From the NCBI RefSeq assembly GCF_026340305.1, contig NZ_JAPEPI010000002.1, positions 868,001-932,000 of the forward strand: DNA of 64,000 bases, given 5' to 3'. Positions 7,934-16,302 of this stretch are shown one piece after another. Every line of letters begins with the position of its first letter. Position 1 is the first letter of the stretch. Position numbers and translations under genes: made by a program. The DNA is from Streptomyces sp. NBC_01381 (GTDB lineage Bacteria > Actinomycetota > Actinomycetes > Streptomycetales > Streptomycetaceae). The notes under the pieces are model-generated. The model searched no databases. It was not told where the DNA came from and saw only the letters and a list, made by a program, of their open reading frames with translations.

Positions 7934-9892
7934 ATGGCCTACCGGCCCTCGAAACGGACGAAGAAGACACTCCTCGGAGTCGGGGCGGGCGCGCTGCTCG
8001 TCGGACTCAACGCACCGGCGGCGCTCTCCTTCGCGGAGCAGCAGTACTACGAGTACAAGATCGCCCAGCCCGGCTACAAGGCGAAGTACGGCTCCTGGAA
8101 GCAGATCGGTATTCCTGACGAGTACCGCACCAATGCCATCCACGCGGCGCTCCTGCACACCGGCAAGGTCCTGATCGTCGCGGGCTCCGGCAACGAGCAG
8201 AAGAAGTTCGACAAGGGGTCCTTCGACACGATCCTCTGGAATCCGAAGACGGACACCTTCAAGAAGATCGCGACCCCCGAGGACTTCTTCTGCTCCGGGC
8301 ACGCCCAACTCCCCGACGGGCGCCTCCTGGTGGCGGGCGGCACGGCGCGCTACGAACTCCTCGACGGCGAGATCGAGCGGGCCGGCGGCGGCATGCGGGT
8401 CAAGAACGAGAACCCCGACAAGCCGCTCGTTCTGAAGAAGGGCACCCGCTTCCGCTCGCCCTCCGGCGTCGAGTACGTGAGCAGGTTCGACGTCAACGTG
8501 CCCAAGGCCAAACGGGACTTCAAGATCACGTACACCAAGTCCGGGGTGATGCAGCCCTGGAAGGCGACGGTCAAGGCGAGCGAGGCACGCGTCTTCGTGG
8601 AGGCCGTCCAGGAGGGCGAGCGGTCCGTCACCGAGGAGTCCGCGCAGTACGAGATCGAGGGCCTGACCGGCAAGGAAGCGGACAACGCCTACGGGATCGC
8701 CGAGAAGATCACCATGGACAAGCAGGACTTCCAAGGGATCAAGGCGGCCTACGAGTTCGACCCGAAGGCCGAGAAATACATCCCCGTCGAGCCGATGGAG
8801 AAGGCCCGTTGGTACCCGACGCTCGTCGGTCTCGACGACGGCAGGGTGCTCGCGGTCTCCGGGCTCGACGACGTGGGCATGATCGACCCGGGCGACAACG
8901 AGATCTACGACCCGAAGACGAAGAAGTGGACCAACGGGCCCAAGCGCTACTTCCCGACCTACCCCGCGCTCTTCCTCACCAAGGGCGGCAAGCTCTTCTA
9001 CCCGGCGTCGAACGCGGGCTACGGCCCTGCCGACAAGGGCCGTGCCCCCGGCCTGTGGGATCTGAAGACCAATAAGTTCCAGAAGATCCCCGGGCTTGTC
9101 GATCTCGATCAGACGGAGACGTCCGCGTCCGTGCTGCTGCCGCCCGCGCAGGATCAGAAGGTGATGATCCTTGGTGGTGGAGGTGTCGGTGAGTCCGAGA
9201 AGGCGACCCGGCGCACGGCGGTGGTGGATCTCAAGGAGGACAGCCCCGTCTTCCGGACCGGGCCCCAACTCCCGCATGGCACCCGCTACTTGAACAGCGT
9301 GATCATGCCGGACGACTCGGTGTTCACGTCCAACGGCTCCACGGACTACCGGGGGCGCGGCGCGAGCAACCTCCTCAAGGCGCAGTTCTACGACCCCAGG
9401 ACGAACGCCTTCCGTGAGGCGGCGTCACCCAGAGTGGGCCGCAACTACCACTCCGAGGCGCTGCTGCTGCCCGACGGACGGGTCGTCACCTTCGGCTCCG
9501 ACCCGCTCTTCGACAACCAGGAGAACACCAAGCTCGGCCACTTCGAGCAGCGCATGGAGGTCTTCACGCCGCCCACCCTGCACAAGGCCGGCAAGGACCG
9601 TCCCGTGCTCGGCAAGGGGCCCGAGGTTCTTGCCGCCGACGGCCGCGCGACGTTCCGTACGCGAGACGCGGCGAAGATCGCGTCGGCCCGGCTGATGCGC
9701 CCCAGCGCGGTGACGCACACGACGGACGTGGAGCAGCGGTCGATCGCGCTCGGGCTCACCAAGGGCAAGGGTTCGGTGACGGTGGACGTGCCCCGGGGCG
9801 ACACCGCGCTGGTGCCGCCGGGCTGGTACATGCTGTTCGTGACGGACCGGAACGGCACGTCGTCCGAGGCCAAGTGGATCCACGTGAAGTGA
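7934..9892 (+). CDS. glxA: Mononuclear copper radical oxidase, galactose-oxidase-like
   Basis: A 652-residue protein, close to the 645 known for S. lividans GlxA. A short basic N-terminus followed by a hydrophobic stretch ('LLGVGAGALLVGLNAPAALS') suggests export or a membrane anchor. Kelch-like beta-propeller repeats end in a C-terminal Ig-like DUF1929 domain ('IASARLMRPSAVTHTTD'). Radical-copper residues are visible: Cys120 in 'DFFCSGHAQLPDG' for the Tyr-Cys crosslink, the stacking Trp/Tyr region 'ARWYPTLVGLDDG', and the Tyr-His copper ligands in 'GRNYHSEALLLPDG'. GlxA oxidises the CslA-dependent glycan at hyphal tips. The start has AGGAGG upstream and follows the cslA stop after 3 nt, so the two are co-transcribed. 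Confidence 0.95.
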   Translation: MAYRPSKRTKKTLLGVGAGALLVGLNAPAALSFAEQQYYEYKIAQPGYKAKYGSWKQIGIPDEYRTNAIHAALLHTGKVLIVAGSGNEQKKFDKGSFDTILWNPKTDTFKKIATPEDFFCSGHAQLPDGRLLVAGGTARYELLDGEIERAGGGMRVKNENPDKPLVLKKGTRFRSPSGVEYVSRFDVNVPKAKRDFKITYTKSGVMQPWKATVKASEARVFVEAVQEGERSVTEESAQYEIEGLTGKEADNAYGIAEKITMDKQDFQGIKAAYEFDPKAEKYIPVEPMEKARWYPTLVGLDDGRVLAVSGLDDVGMIDPGDNEIYDPKTKKWTNGPKRYFPTYPALFLTKGGKLFYPASNAGYGPADKGRAPGLWDLKTNKFQKIPGLVDLDQTETSASVLLPPAQDQKVMILGGGGVGESEKATRRTAVVDLKEDSPVFRTGPQLPHGTRYLNSVIMPDDSVFTSNGSTDYRGRGASNLLKAQFYDPRTNAFREAASPRVGRNYHSEALLLPDGRVVTFGSDPLFDNQENTKLGHFEQRMEVFTPPTLHKAGKDRPVLGKGPEVLAADGRATFRTRDAAKIASARLMRPSAVTHTTDVEQRSIALGLTKGKGSVTVDVPRGDTALVPPGWYMLFVTDRNGTSSEAKWIHVK

Positions 9893-9899
9893 CGTGCCC

Positions 9900-10937
9900 T
9901 CAGGCGCCCTTGGCGTTGAGCGCGAGGCCCAGCGCGTAGTCGGGCCACCACTGGCCGGCCTCCGGGCCGCCCCGGCACGGTCCGTCCGAGTCGCCGGGGC
10001 GCTTGATCCACAGGACCGCGTCGAGCAGCGCGTCGCCCGTCTTGTCCGTGGGCGGGGTGCCGAGGCCCCGGCCCGGCGGATTGCACCAGGCGTCCTCGCG
10101 GTCGCCGGCCAGCGGACCCTTGCCGTTGCGGCTGGTGTCCATCACGAAGTGTTTCCCGCCGACCGTTCCCGACAGGCTGCGGCCGTACGCCTTGATCGTC
10201 TCGTCGTTCTGGAAGTTGGAGACATTCAGCGAGAAGCCGTCGGCCCGGTCGATGCCGGCCTGCCGGAGCGGTTCGGTGAGCTTGGCCGCCTGGTCGATCC
10301 AGCCGGGGTTGCCCGCGTCCAGATAGACCTTCACCCGGGGCTGCTGCTTGAACCGCTGGATGGCTTCGGAGAGCAGTTGGTAGCGGTCGGCGTGATACTC
10401 GCCGGGCGTGCAGCCGTCCACGATGTGCGGGATCGCGTCGGGCTCCAGGATGACGAGGGCCGGGCGGTCCCCGATCGTCCCCGCGAACTTGTCGATCCAC
10501 TGGCGGTAGAAGTCGGAGCTGTGCGCGCCGCCCGCGGAGTGCTGGCCGCAGTCGCGGTGCGGGATGTTGTACGCGACGAACACGGCGGTGCGGTTGCTCT
10601 GTGCGGCACCGTCGACGGCGGCCTTGATGTCGGGCGCCGGGTTGTCGCCCGCGGGCCACACCGCCATCGGCCGCTCGGAGATCCGCTTGAGCGCGGCGGC
10701 GTCCTGGGGGCGCCCCTCCTGCTCCCACTGCTCGACCTGCCGGGCCGCGGCGCTCTTCGGGTCGACCCAGAAGGCGCTTTCGGGAGGCCGGTCGGCGGCG
10801 GTGGAGGGGCCCGCGTCGGCGGCCGGCTTCTCCTTGCCGGAGCCGGACCCGGAGCCGGACGAGCAGCCCGTGAGCCCGAGGGCCGTGAGGGCCGTGAGGG
10901 CCGTGAGTGCCGTGAACGTGCGGAGCAGCCGGTGCAT
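9900..10937 (-). CDS. GH6 endoglucanase-type lipoprotein of the csl cluster (CslZ-like)
   Basis: A 345-residue protein starting at the ATG with AAGGGG upstream (an ORF extension to 10973 has no ribosome site). It begins with a lipoprotein signal peptide containing repeated 'TALTAL' and the lipobox 'LTGC'. The mature part has GH6 hallmarks: 'NRTAVFVAYNIPHRDC', 'LVILEPDAIPHI' with the catalytic Asp region, 'VYLDAGNPGWID', 'GFSLNVSNF' and 'WIKRPGDSDG'. It faces cslA-glxA convergently, its stop 7 nt from the glxA stop. In S. coelicolor a cellulase gene accompanies cslA/glxA and is thought to trim the glycan at the tip. The enzymatic family is clear; the natural substrate is inferred. Confidence 0.88.
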   Translation of the reverse strand: MHRLLRTFTALTALTALTALGLTGCSSGSGSGSGKEKPAADAGPSTAADRPPESAFWVDPKSAAARQVEQWEQEGRPQDAAALKRISERPMAVWPAGDNPAPDIKAAVDGAAQSNRTAVFVAYNIPHRDCGQHSAGGAHSSDFYRQWIDKFAGTIGDRPALVILEPDAIPHIVDGCTPGEYHADRYQLLSEAIQRFKQQPRVKVYLDAGNPGWIDQAAKLTEPLRQAGIDRADGFSLNVSNFQNDETIKAYGRSLSGTVGGKHFVMDTSRNGKGPLAGDREDAWCNPPGRGLGTPPTDKTGDALLDAVLWIKRPGDSDGPCRGGPEAGQWWPDYALGLALNAKGA

Positions 10938-11067
10938 CCAGACCCCTTGGGCGACGGTGACGCGTCGCGGCAATCGTTACATAACGGTCGAATACGCTTC
11001 GGTTGCGACACCGGGACCGGTCGCCTCAGATCGACTCGGATCACCTCAGATAGCGCCTTGGGCCGCC

Positions 11068-12051
11068 TCAGATGCCGCCACTCGCCAGCGCGATGCCCAG
11101 CGGCGTCCGCTCGTACAGGACCTGATGCCCGTACCGCCGCGAGACCAGCAGACCCGCGTCGCGCAACGTGCCCAGGTGCGCGGACACGGATGACGGGGCC
11201 AGGCCCAGGCGGTGGGCGAGGGCCGAGGTGGTGGCGGGGTCGCCGAGCGCGGCGAGGACGGTCGCCCGGCCGCGGCCGAGGAGGCGTACGAGTGCTTCGG
11301 GCGTACGTTCGCCGGGCCCCGCCCAGAGCCCGGCGAGGCCGCGTGCGGGATAGGCGATGGTCGGCTGCCACGGCGGGTCGTGCCCGCCGACCACGTCGGG
11401 CCAGGTGAAGACGCTCGGCATCAGGACCAGGCCCTCGCCCCGCAGATCGCGCACATGCTCGCCGTTCCAGTCCACGGCGAGCGTCCCCGCGTTCCAGCTG
11501 AGCCGCGGGTCGAGCTCGCTCAGGAGCCCGCCGAGCCCGACCTCGGCGAGGCGGCGCGAGTGGAAGGCCACGTCGGCCTCCAAGAGGGTGCGAAGGCGGG
11601 GCCAGTCCGGCTCGATCAGGGCGTGCCAGGCGGCCTCCATGACGTCCGCGAGCTCCCGCACCGCGCGCGCCGGATCGCCGACGAGCGCGCGCCCCAGCGG
11701 GCTGGCCGCCGCCCCCGGCGTGCAGTCCAGGGCACGGGCCATGTCGTCGAGCGCGACCTCCGGGTCCGTCGCGCGCACGGCCGCGATCTCCTCATCGAAG
11801 GTGGCCGCGGGCCCGATCGGCGGCGGCCCGAGGAAGTCGGGGCAGTGCCCGCGGCGCGGCATCAGGAGCCAGACCGCCGCGAGGTCGAGCCGCGCACCCG
11901 CCCCGCGGATCCGCCGCAGCCACTGCGGGTGGTAGCCGTGCCGGTCGGGGCGCTTGAGGGTGCGCACGGCCTCCTGCGTCTCCCACAGGGGCGAGATCGC
12001 GAACCGGCAGCGCAGCAGGTCGTCCTGCCCGAAGTGCAATTGATACGGCAT
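11068..12051 (-). CDS. ArsR-type winged-helix regulator with N-terminal DUF5937-like domain
   Basis: A 327-residue protein. The N-terminal 240 residues form a domain seen in Streptomyces regulators ('LRCRFAISPLWETQEAVRTL', 'LVLMPSVFTWPDV', 'PARGLAGLW'). The C-terminal 80 residues are a winged helix: 'LVRLLGRGRATVLAALGDPATTSALA' then 'LAPSSVSAHLGTLRDAGLL'. The start ATG lies 82 bp from the divergent MFS start, so it most likely controls that exporter and itself. The inducer is unknown. No metal-binding Cys cluster is visible, arguing against an arsenic-type sensor. Confidence 0.85.
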   Translation of the reverse strand: MPYQLHFGQDDLLRCRFAISPLWETQEAVRTLKRPDRHGYHPQWLRRIRGAGARLDLAAVWLLMPRRGHCPDFLGPPPIGPAATFDEEIAAVRATDPEVALDDMARALDCTPGAAASPLGRALVGDPARAVRELADVMEAAWHALIEPDWPRLRTLLEADVAFHSRRLAEVGLGGLLSELDPRLSWNAGTLAVDWNGEHVRDLRGEGLVLMPSVFTWPDVVGGHDPPWQPTIAYPARGLAGLWAGPGERTPEALVRLLGRGRATVLAALGDPATTSALAHRLGLAPSSVSAHLGTLRDAGLLVSRRYGHQVLYERTPLGIALASGGI

Positions 12052-12133
12052 GACGCCCCCGCCCGAAAGACCGCCCGATTCGCCTGGAGCCGAAACTCTA
12101 GGGCGAGGGCACGCGCGCGTGCAGGGTGCGGAC

Positions 12134-13417
12134 ATGCCCGAAGAGAAACCCACCGGCTACCGCCGCGTTTTCGCCGTCCGTGAGTTCCGCACCGTCTTCC
12201 TCGCGCACGCCCTCTCGCTGCTCGGCGTCATCGTCAGCGAGGTCGCGCTGACCGTCCTCGTGTACTCGCTCACCGGGTCGCCGCTGCTCAGCGCGCTCAC
12301 CTTCGCGCTCGGCATGCTGCCCTACCTGATCGGGGGGACGCTGCTCTCCGGGATCGCCGACCGGTATCCGCCCCGCCGGGTGCTCGTGCTCTGCGACCTC
12401 CTGTGTGCCGGGTGCGCGGCCCTGATGGCGCTGCCCGCGACGCCCGTCTTCGCGCTGCTCGCGCTGCGGTGCGTCATCGCCGTCGTCTCGCCGGTCTTCA
12501 ACGGGACGCGGATGGCGACCCTCACCGACATCCTCGGGGACGGCGATCTGTTCGTGCTCGGGCGCTCCCTGCTGCGGATCGTCTCGCAGAGCTCCGTGCT
12601 CGTCGGCTTCGGCCTCGGCGGCGTGCTGCTCACCTTCGTGCCCGCGCGCGGGGCACTCGTCATCACCGTCTGTACGTTCCTGGCGTCGGCGCTGCTCCTG
12701 CGGCTCGGCACGCGGCGCAGGCCCGCCCGCGGGGACGGTGGCTCAGCGCTCGTCCGCTACTCCCTCGGCGGCACGCGGCAGATCCTCGGCGACCGCCGGA
12801 TCCGGGCGCTGCTGCTCCTGCTCTGGGCACCGCCGATGTTCATGGTCGCCCCGGAGGCGCTCGCCGCCCCGTACGCCGACGAGATCGGCGTCGGCGTCGC
12901 GGGCGTCGGCCTGCTGATGTGCGCGCTGCCGGTCGGCACGATCGCGAGCGAGCTGTACGCCGGGTCCGTGCTCTCCGCGGGCACCCGTGCCCGCATCGCC
13001 CTGCCGCTCGCCTCCGTCACACTGCTGCCGCTCGCCGTGTACGCCGTGACGCCGGGCCTGGTCTGGGCGATGCTCGCCCTCGCGCTCGCCGGGGCCGGGT
13101 CCGCGTACACCCTGGGCCTCGACCGCTGGTTCGTCGACGCCGTGCCGCAGGAGCTGCGCGGGCGGGCCATGACCGTGCACACGGCCGGGCTCATGACGAT
13201 CCAGGGGGTCGGCATGGCGCTCGCCGGTCTTGCCGCCGAGTTCTTCGCGGTGAGCACGGTCGTGACGGGCGCGGGCATCCTGGGCACGGTGTGCTGCCTG
13301 GTCCTGGTGGTGGAAGTCCGGGCCACGGCCCGTACCGCTCCCGGCGGATCCAATGACGTACGGGAACGGGCGACCGAATTGCGAGACGGGGCTGACCAGC
13401 ATGTGACCGGCGGGTAA
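12134..13417 (+). CDS. MFS transporter (12-TM drug/metabolite exporter)
   Basis: A 427-residue integral membrane protein with about 12 hydrophobic segments. The motif-A-like loop 'SGIADRYPPRRVLVLCD' lies between TM2 and TM3. The start ATG at 12134 with AGGGTG upstream begins 'MPEEKPTGYRRVFAVREFR', typical for this exporter subfamily; an upstream in-frame ATG at 12050 is inside the regulator's start region and is unlikely. It is divergent from the ArsR-type gene, which suggests regulated efflux. The transported compound is unknown. Confidence 0.88.
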   Translation: MPEEKPTGYRRVFAVREFRTVFLAHALSLLGVIVSEVALTVLVYSLTGSPLLSALTFALGMLPYLIGGTLLSGIADRYPPRRVLVLCDLLCAGCAALMALPATPVFALLALRCVIAVVSPVFNGTRMATLTDILGDGDLFVLGRSLLRIVSQSSVLVGFGLGGVLLTFVPARGALVITVCTFLASALLLRLGTRRRPARGDGGSALVRYSLGGTRQILGDRRIRALLLLLWAPPMFMVAPEALAAPYADEIGVGVAGVGLLMCALPVGTIASELYAGSVLSAGTRARIALPLASVTLLPLAVYAVTPGLVWAMLALALAGAGSAYTLGLDRWFVDAVPQELRGRAMTVHTAGLMTIQGVGMALAGLAAEFFAVSTVVTGAGILGTVCCLVLVVEVRATARTAPGGSNDVRERATELRDGADQHVTGG

Positions 13418-13420
13418 GGT
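13392..13420 (+). promoter_or_regulatory. Promoter for a leaderless marR transcript
   Basis: CTGACC (13392-13397) and TAAGGT (13415-13420) are spaced by 17 nt, close to the HrdB-type -35/-10 pattern. The -10 ends 7 nt before the GTG at 13428, so transcription would start at or next to the start codon. There is no Shine-Dalgarno sequence, consistent with a leaderless mRNA. Confidence 0.6.
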
Positions 13421-13427
13421 CTTTGGC

Positions 13428-13937
13428 GTGCCGAAGCCGCTCAGCCTTCCCTTCGATCCCATCGCCCGCGCCGACGAACTCTGGAAGCAGCGCTGGGGAT
13501 CGGTCCCGGCCATGGGTGCGATCACCTCGATCATGCGGGCGCACCAGATCCTGCTCGCCGAGGTCGACGCGGTCGTCAAGCCGTACGGACTGACCTTCGC
13601 GCGCTACGAGGCGCTGGTCCTGCTGACCTTCTCGCAGGCCGGCGAGCTGCCGATGTCGAAGATCGGCGAGCGGCTCATGGTCCACCCCACGTCGGTCACG
13701 AACACGGTCGACCGCCTGGTGAAGTCCGGCCTCGTCGACAAGCGCCCGAACCCCAACGACGGGCGCGGCACGCTCGCCTCCATCACGGAGAAGGGCCGCG
13801 AGGTCGTCGAGGCCGCCACCCGCGAGCTGATGGCGATGGACTTCGGGCTCGGGGTGTACGACGCCGAGGAGTGCGCGGAGATCTTCGCGATGCTGCGGCC
13901 GCTGCGGGTCGCGGCGGAGGACTTCGAGGAGCAGTAG
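13428..13937 (+). CDS. MarR-family transcriptional regulator
   Basis: A 169-residue protein. The winged helix is seen in 'LTFARYEALVLLTFSQAGELP', the recognition helix region in 'MVHPTSVTNTVDRLVKSGLV' and the wing in 'RPNPNDGRGTLASITEKG'. The N-terminus 'DPIARADELWKQRWGS' is characteristic of a conserved Streptomyces subgroup. It starts at a GTG without ribosome site (leaderless, see the promoter entry) and is followed by a DUF3817 membrane protein and icmA, the same order I recall in S. coelicolor (SCO5413-5415). The ligand is unknown. Confidence 0.9.
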   Translation: MPKPLSLPFDPIARADELWKQRWGSVPAMGAITSIMRAHQILLAEVDAVVKPYGLTFARYEALVLLTFSQAGELPMSKIGERLMVHPTSVTNTVDRLVKSGLVDKRPNPNDGRGTLASITEKGREVVEAATRELMAMDFGLGVYDAEECAEIFAMLRPLRVAAEDFEEQ

Positions 13938-14004
13938 GGGGCGGGCGGTACCGGAAGCGGGGCCGCCGGAAGATCGCGCAAAACGGGCCGATACCCTCGA
14001 ACGC

Positions 14005-14337
14005 ATGAAGAAGAGCGTGCTGACCCGATACCGGGTGATGGCCTATGTCACCGCCGTCATGTTGCTCGTGCTGTGCACCTGCATGGTTTTCAAGTACGGC
14101 TTCGACAAGGGTGAGGACCTGACGCTGGTCGTCTCCCAGGTCCACGGCGTCCTCTACATCATCTACCTGATCTTCGCCTTCGACCTGGGCTCCAAGGCGA
14201 AGTGGCCCTTCGGGAAGCTGCTCTGGGTGCTGGTCTCGGGCACCATTCCGACGGCCGCGTTCTTCGTCGAGCGCAAGGTCGCGCGGGACGTCGAGCCGCT
14301 GATCGTCGACGGTTCGCCGGTCACCGCCAAGGCGTAG
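14005..14337 (+). CDS. DUF3817 small integral membrane protein
   Basis: A 110-residue protein with three hydrophobic segments ('VMAYVTAVMLLVLCTCMVF', 'VHGVLYIIYLIFAFDL', 'LLWVLVSGTIPTAAFFVE') and the family pattern of a central 'HG.LYI.Y...A.DL' stretch. It begins ATG with no clear ribosome site; TACCCT (13992-13997) 7 nt upstream suggests it too may be leaderless. It lies between marR and icmA. The function is unknown. Confidence 0.85.
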   Translation: MKKSVLTRYRVMAYVTAVMLLVLCTCMVFKYGFDKGEDLTLVVSQVHGVLYIIYLIFAFDLGSKAKWPFGKLLWVLVSGTIPTAAFFVERKVARDVEPLIVDGSPVTAKA

Positions 14338-14379
14338 CCTCCACCGCCGCGGAGATACCCGTGGCGGTCAGCCATCGAC

Positions 14380-14403
14380 ATTTACTAGGACGTCCTAGTA
14401 AAT
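14380..14403. promoter_or_regulatory. 24-bp perfect palindrome immediately upstream of icmA
   Basis: The half-site ATTTACTAGGAC is followed directly by its exact reverse complement, centred between 14391 and 14392. It ends only 8 nt before the icmA ATG and abuts the GAAGG ribosome site. Length, symmetry and AT-rich flanks in a very GC-rich genome point to an operator for a dimeric (TetR-like) repressor; as RNA it could also fold over the ribosome site. Confidence 0.75.
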
Positions 14404-14411
14404 TCGAAGGT

Positions 14412-16112
14412 ATGGACGCTGACGCCATCGAGGAGGGCCGCCGTCGCTGGCAGGCCCGGTACGACACCGCGAAGAAGCGCGACGCGGATTTCACGACGCT
14501 CTCCGGCGACCCGGTCGAGCCCGTCTACGGGCCGCGGCCCGGGGACACCTATGAGGGATTCGAGCGGATCGGATGGCCCGGCGAGTACCCCTTCACCCGC
14601 GGACTCCACCCCACCGGCTACCGCGGCCGGACCTGGACCATCCGCCAGTTCGCCGGCTTCGGCAACGCCGAGCAGACGAACGAGCGCTACAAGATGATCC
14701 TGGCCGCCGGCGGCGGCGGCCTCTCCGTGGCCTTCGACATGCCGACCCTGATGGGCCGCGACTCCGACGACGCGCACTCGCTCGGCGAGGTCGGGCACTG
14801 CGGGGTCGCCATCGACTCGGCCGCCGACATGGAGGTCCTGTTCAAGGACATCCCGCTCGGTGACGTCACGACGTCGATGACGATCTCCGGACCCGCCGTC
14901 CCCGTCTTCTGCATGTACCTGGTCGCCGCCGAGCGGCAGGGCATCGACCCGGGCATCCTGAACGGCACGCTCCAGACGGACATCTTCAAGGAGTACATCG
15001 CCCAGAAGGAGTGGCTCTTCCAGCCCGAGCCGCACCTGCGCCTCATCGGCGACCTGATGGAGCACTGCGCGCGCGACATCCCCGCGTACAAGCCCCTGTC
15101 GGTCTCCGGCTATCACATCCGCGAGGCCGGGGCGACGGCCGCGCAGGAGCTGGCGTACACGCTTGCCGACGGCTTCGGTTACGTCGAGCTGGGCCTGAGC
15201 CGCGGCATGGACGTGGACGTCTTCGCGCCCGGACTGAGCTTCTTCTTCGACGCGCACCTGGACTTCTTCGAGGAGATCGCCAAGTTCCGCGCGGCCCGCA
15301 GGATCTGGGCCCGCTGGATGCGGGACGTGTACGGCGCCAAGACCGACAAGGCCCAGTGGCTGCGCTTCCACACGCAGACCGCGGGGGTCTCCCTGACGGC
15401 ACAGCAGCCGTACAACAACGTCGTACGCACCGCCGTCGAGGCGCTCTCCGCGGTCCTCGGCGGCACCAACTCCCTGCACACGAACGCCCTCGACGAGACC
15501 CTCGCGCTGCCCAGCGAGCAGGCCGCCGAGATCGCGCTGCGCACGCAGCAGGTGCTGATGGAGGAGACCGGCGTCGCCAACGTGGCGGATCCGCTGGGCG
15601 GTTCCTGGTACGTGGAGCAGCTCACCGACCGTATCGAGGCCGACGCCGAGAAGATCTTCGAGCAGATCAAGGAGCGGGGGCGTCGGGCGCACCCGGATGG
15701 GCAGCACCCCATCGGGCCCATCACCTCCGGGATCCTGCGGGGCATAGAGGACGGCTGGTTCACCGGCAACATCGCCGAATCGGCCTTCCAGTACCAGCAG
15801 TCCCTGGAGAAGGGTGACAAGCGGGTCGTGGGCGTCAATGTCCACCATGGTTCCGTCACCGGTGACCTGGAGATTCTGCGGGTCAGTCATGAGGTGGAGC
15901 GGGAGCAGGTGAAGGTGCTCGGGGCCCGCCGGGGTGCGCGGGACGATGCGAGGGTGCGGGCCTCGCTGGACGCCATGCTGGCTGCCGCGCGGGACGGGTC
16001 GAACATGATCGGCCCCATGCTGGAGGCGGTGCGGGCCGAGGCGACCCTCGGGGAGATCTGTGATGCGCTGCGGGATGAGTGGGGGATTTACACCGAGCCG
16101 CCTGGGTTCTAG
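14412..16112 (+). CDS. icmA: Isobutyryl-CoA mutase large subunit
   Basis: A 566-residue methylmalonyl-CoA-mutase-family catalytic subunit, the length known for S. cinnamonensis IcmA, starting 'MDADAIEEGRRRWQARYD'. It interconverts isobutyryl-CoA and n-butyryl-CoA with adenosylcobalamin, linking valine catabolism to butyryl-CoA and polyketide precursors. The TIM-barrel substrate domain is evident ('GGGGLSVAFDMPTLMGRDSD', 'TTSMTISGPAVPVFCMYL', 'QQPYNNVVRTAVEAL', 'GTNSLHTNALDETLALP'). It has no C-terminal B12-binding domain, as expected, because that is on the separate IcmB subunit, which is not in this window. The ATG with GAAGG 1 nt upstream of its t is chosen; the upstream in-frame extension lies inside the DUF3817 gene. 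Confidence 0.96.
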   Translation: MDADAIEEGRRRWQARYDTAKKRDADFTTLSGDPVEPVYGPRPGDTYEGFERIGWPGEYPFTRGLHPTGYRGRTWTIRQFAGFGNAEQTNERYKMILAAGGGGLSVAFDMPTLMGRDSDDAHSLGEVGHCGVAIDSAADMEVLFKDIPLGDVTTSMTISGPAVPVFCMYLVAAERQGIDPGILNGTLQTDIFKEYIAQKEWLFQPEPHLRLIGDLMEHCARDIPAYKPLSVSGYHIREAGATAAQELAYTLADGFGYVELGLSRGMDVDVFAPGLSFFFDAHLDFFEEIAKFRAARRIWARWMRDVYGAKTDKAQWLRFHTQTAGVSLTAQQPYNNVVRTAVEALSAVLGGTNSLHTNALDETLALPSEQAAEIALRTQQVLMEETGVANVADPLGGSWYVEQLTDRIEADAEKIFEQIKERGRRAHPDGQHPIGPITSGILRGIEDGWFTGNIAESAFQYQQSLEKGDKRVVGVNVHHGSVTGDLEILRVSHEVEREQVKVLGARRGARDDARVRASLDAMLAAARDGSNMIGPMLEAVRAEATLGEICDALRDEWGIYTEPPGF

Positions 16113-16149
16113 TTCGGGGGTTTGGTGGTGCGTGGGGATCTGCGGGCTC

Positions 16150-16215
16150 GTTGTGGCTTGTCGCGCCCACGCGGCGGAGCCGCAAGTGTCACAGCCCCGC
16201 GCCCCTGCGGGGCGC
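16150..16215. repeat. Streptomyces interspersed intergenic repeat
   Basis: The run from 'GTTGTGGCTTGTCGCGCCC' through 'GCGGCGGAGCCGC' to 'CCCCGCGCCCCTGCGGGGCGC' matches a repeat type I know from many Streptomyces intergenic regions. Two internal hairpins (GCGGC/GCCGC and GCGCCCC/GGGGCGC) are visible. It follows the icmA stop and may serve as its terminator. Confidence 0.7.
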
Positions 16216-16302
16216 ACCTGCATGGTCGAAGTGATGGGTGTGGTCGGCACTTAGTTGGGTAGGCGCGGCGAACGTCAGTTCGTTCTGCCCCTGGAGCCAC
16301 CT

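Noticed and set aside
5636..9277. Open frame of 1213 codons on the minus strand
   Set aside because: Antisense to cslA and glxA, whose conserved motifs are certain; long antisense frames are expected at this GC content. Composition is Arg/Gly/Val-rich without family motifs.
14385..16250. 621-codon minus-strand frame
   Set aside because: Mirror of icmA, no recognisable domain.
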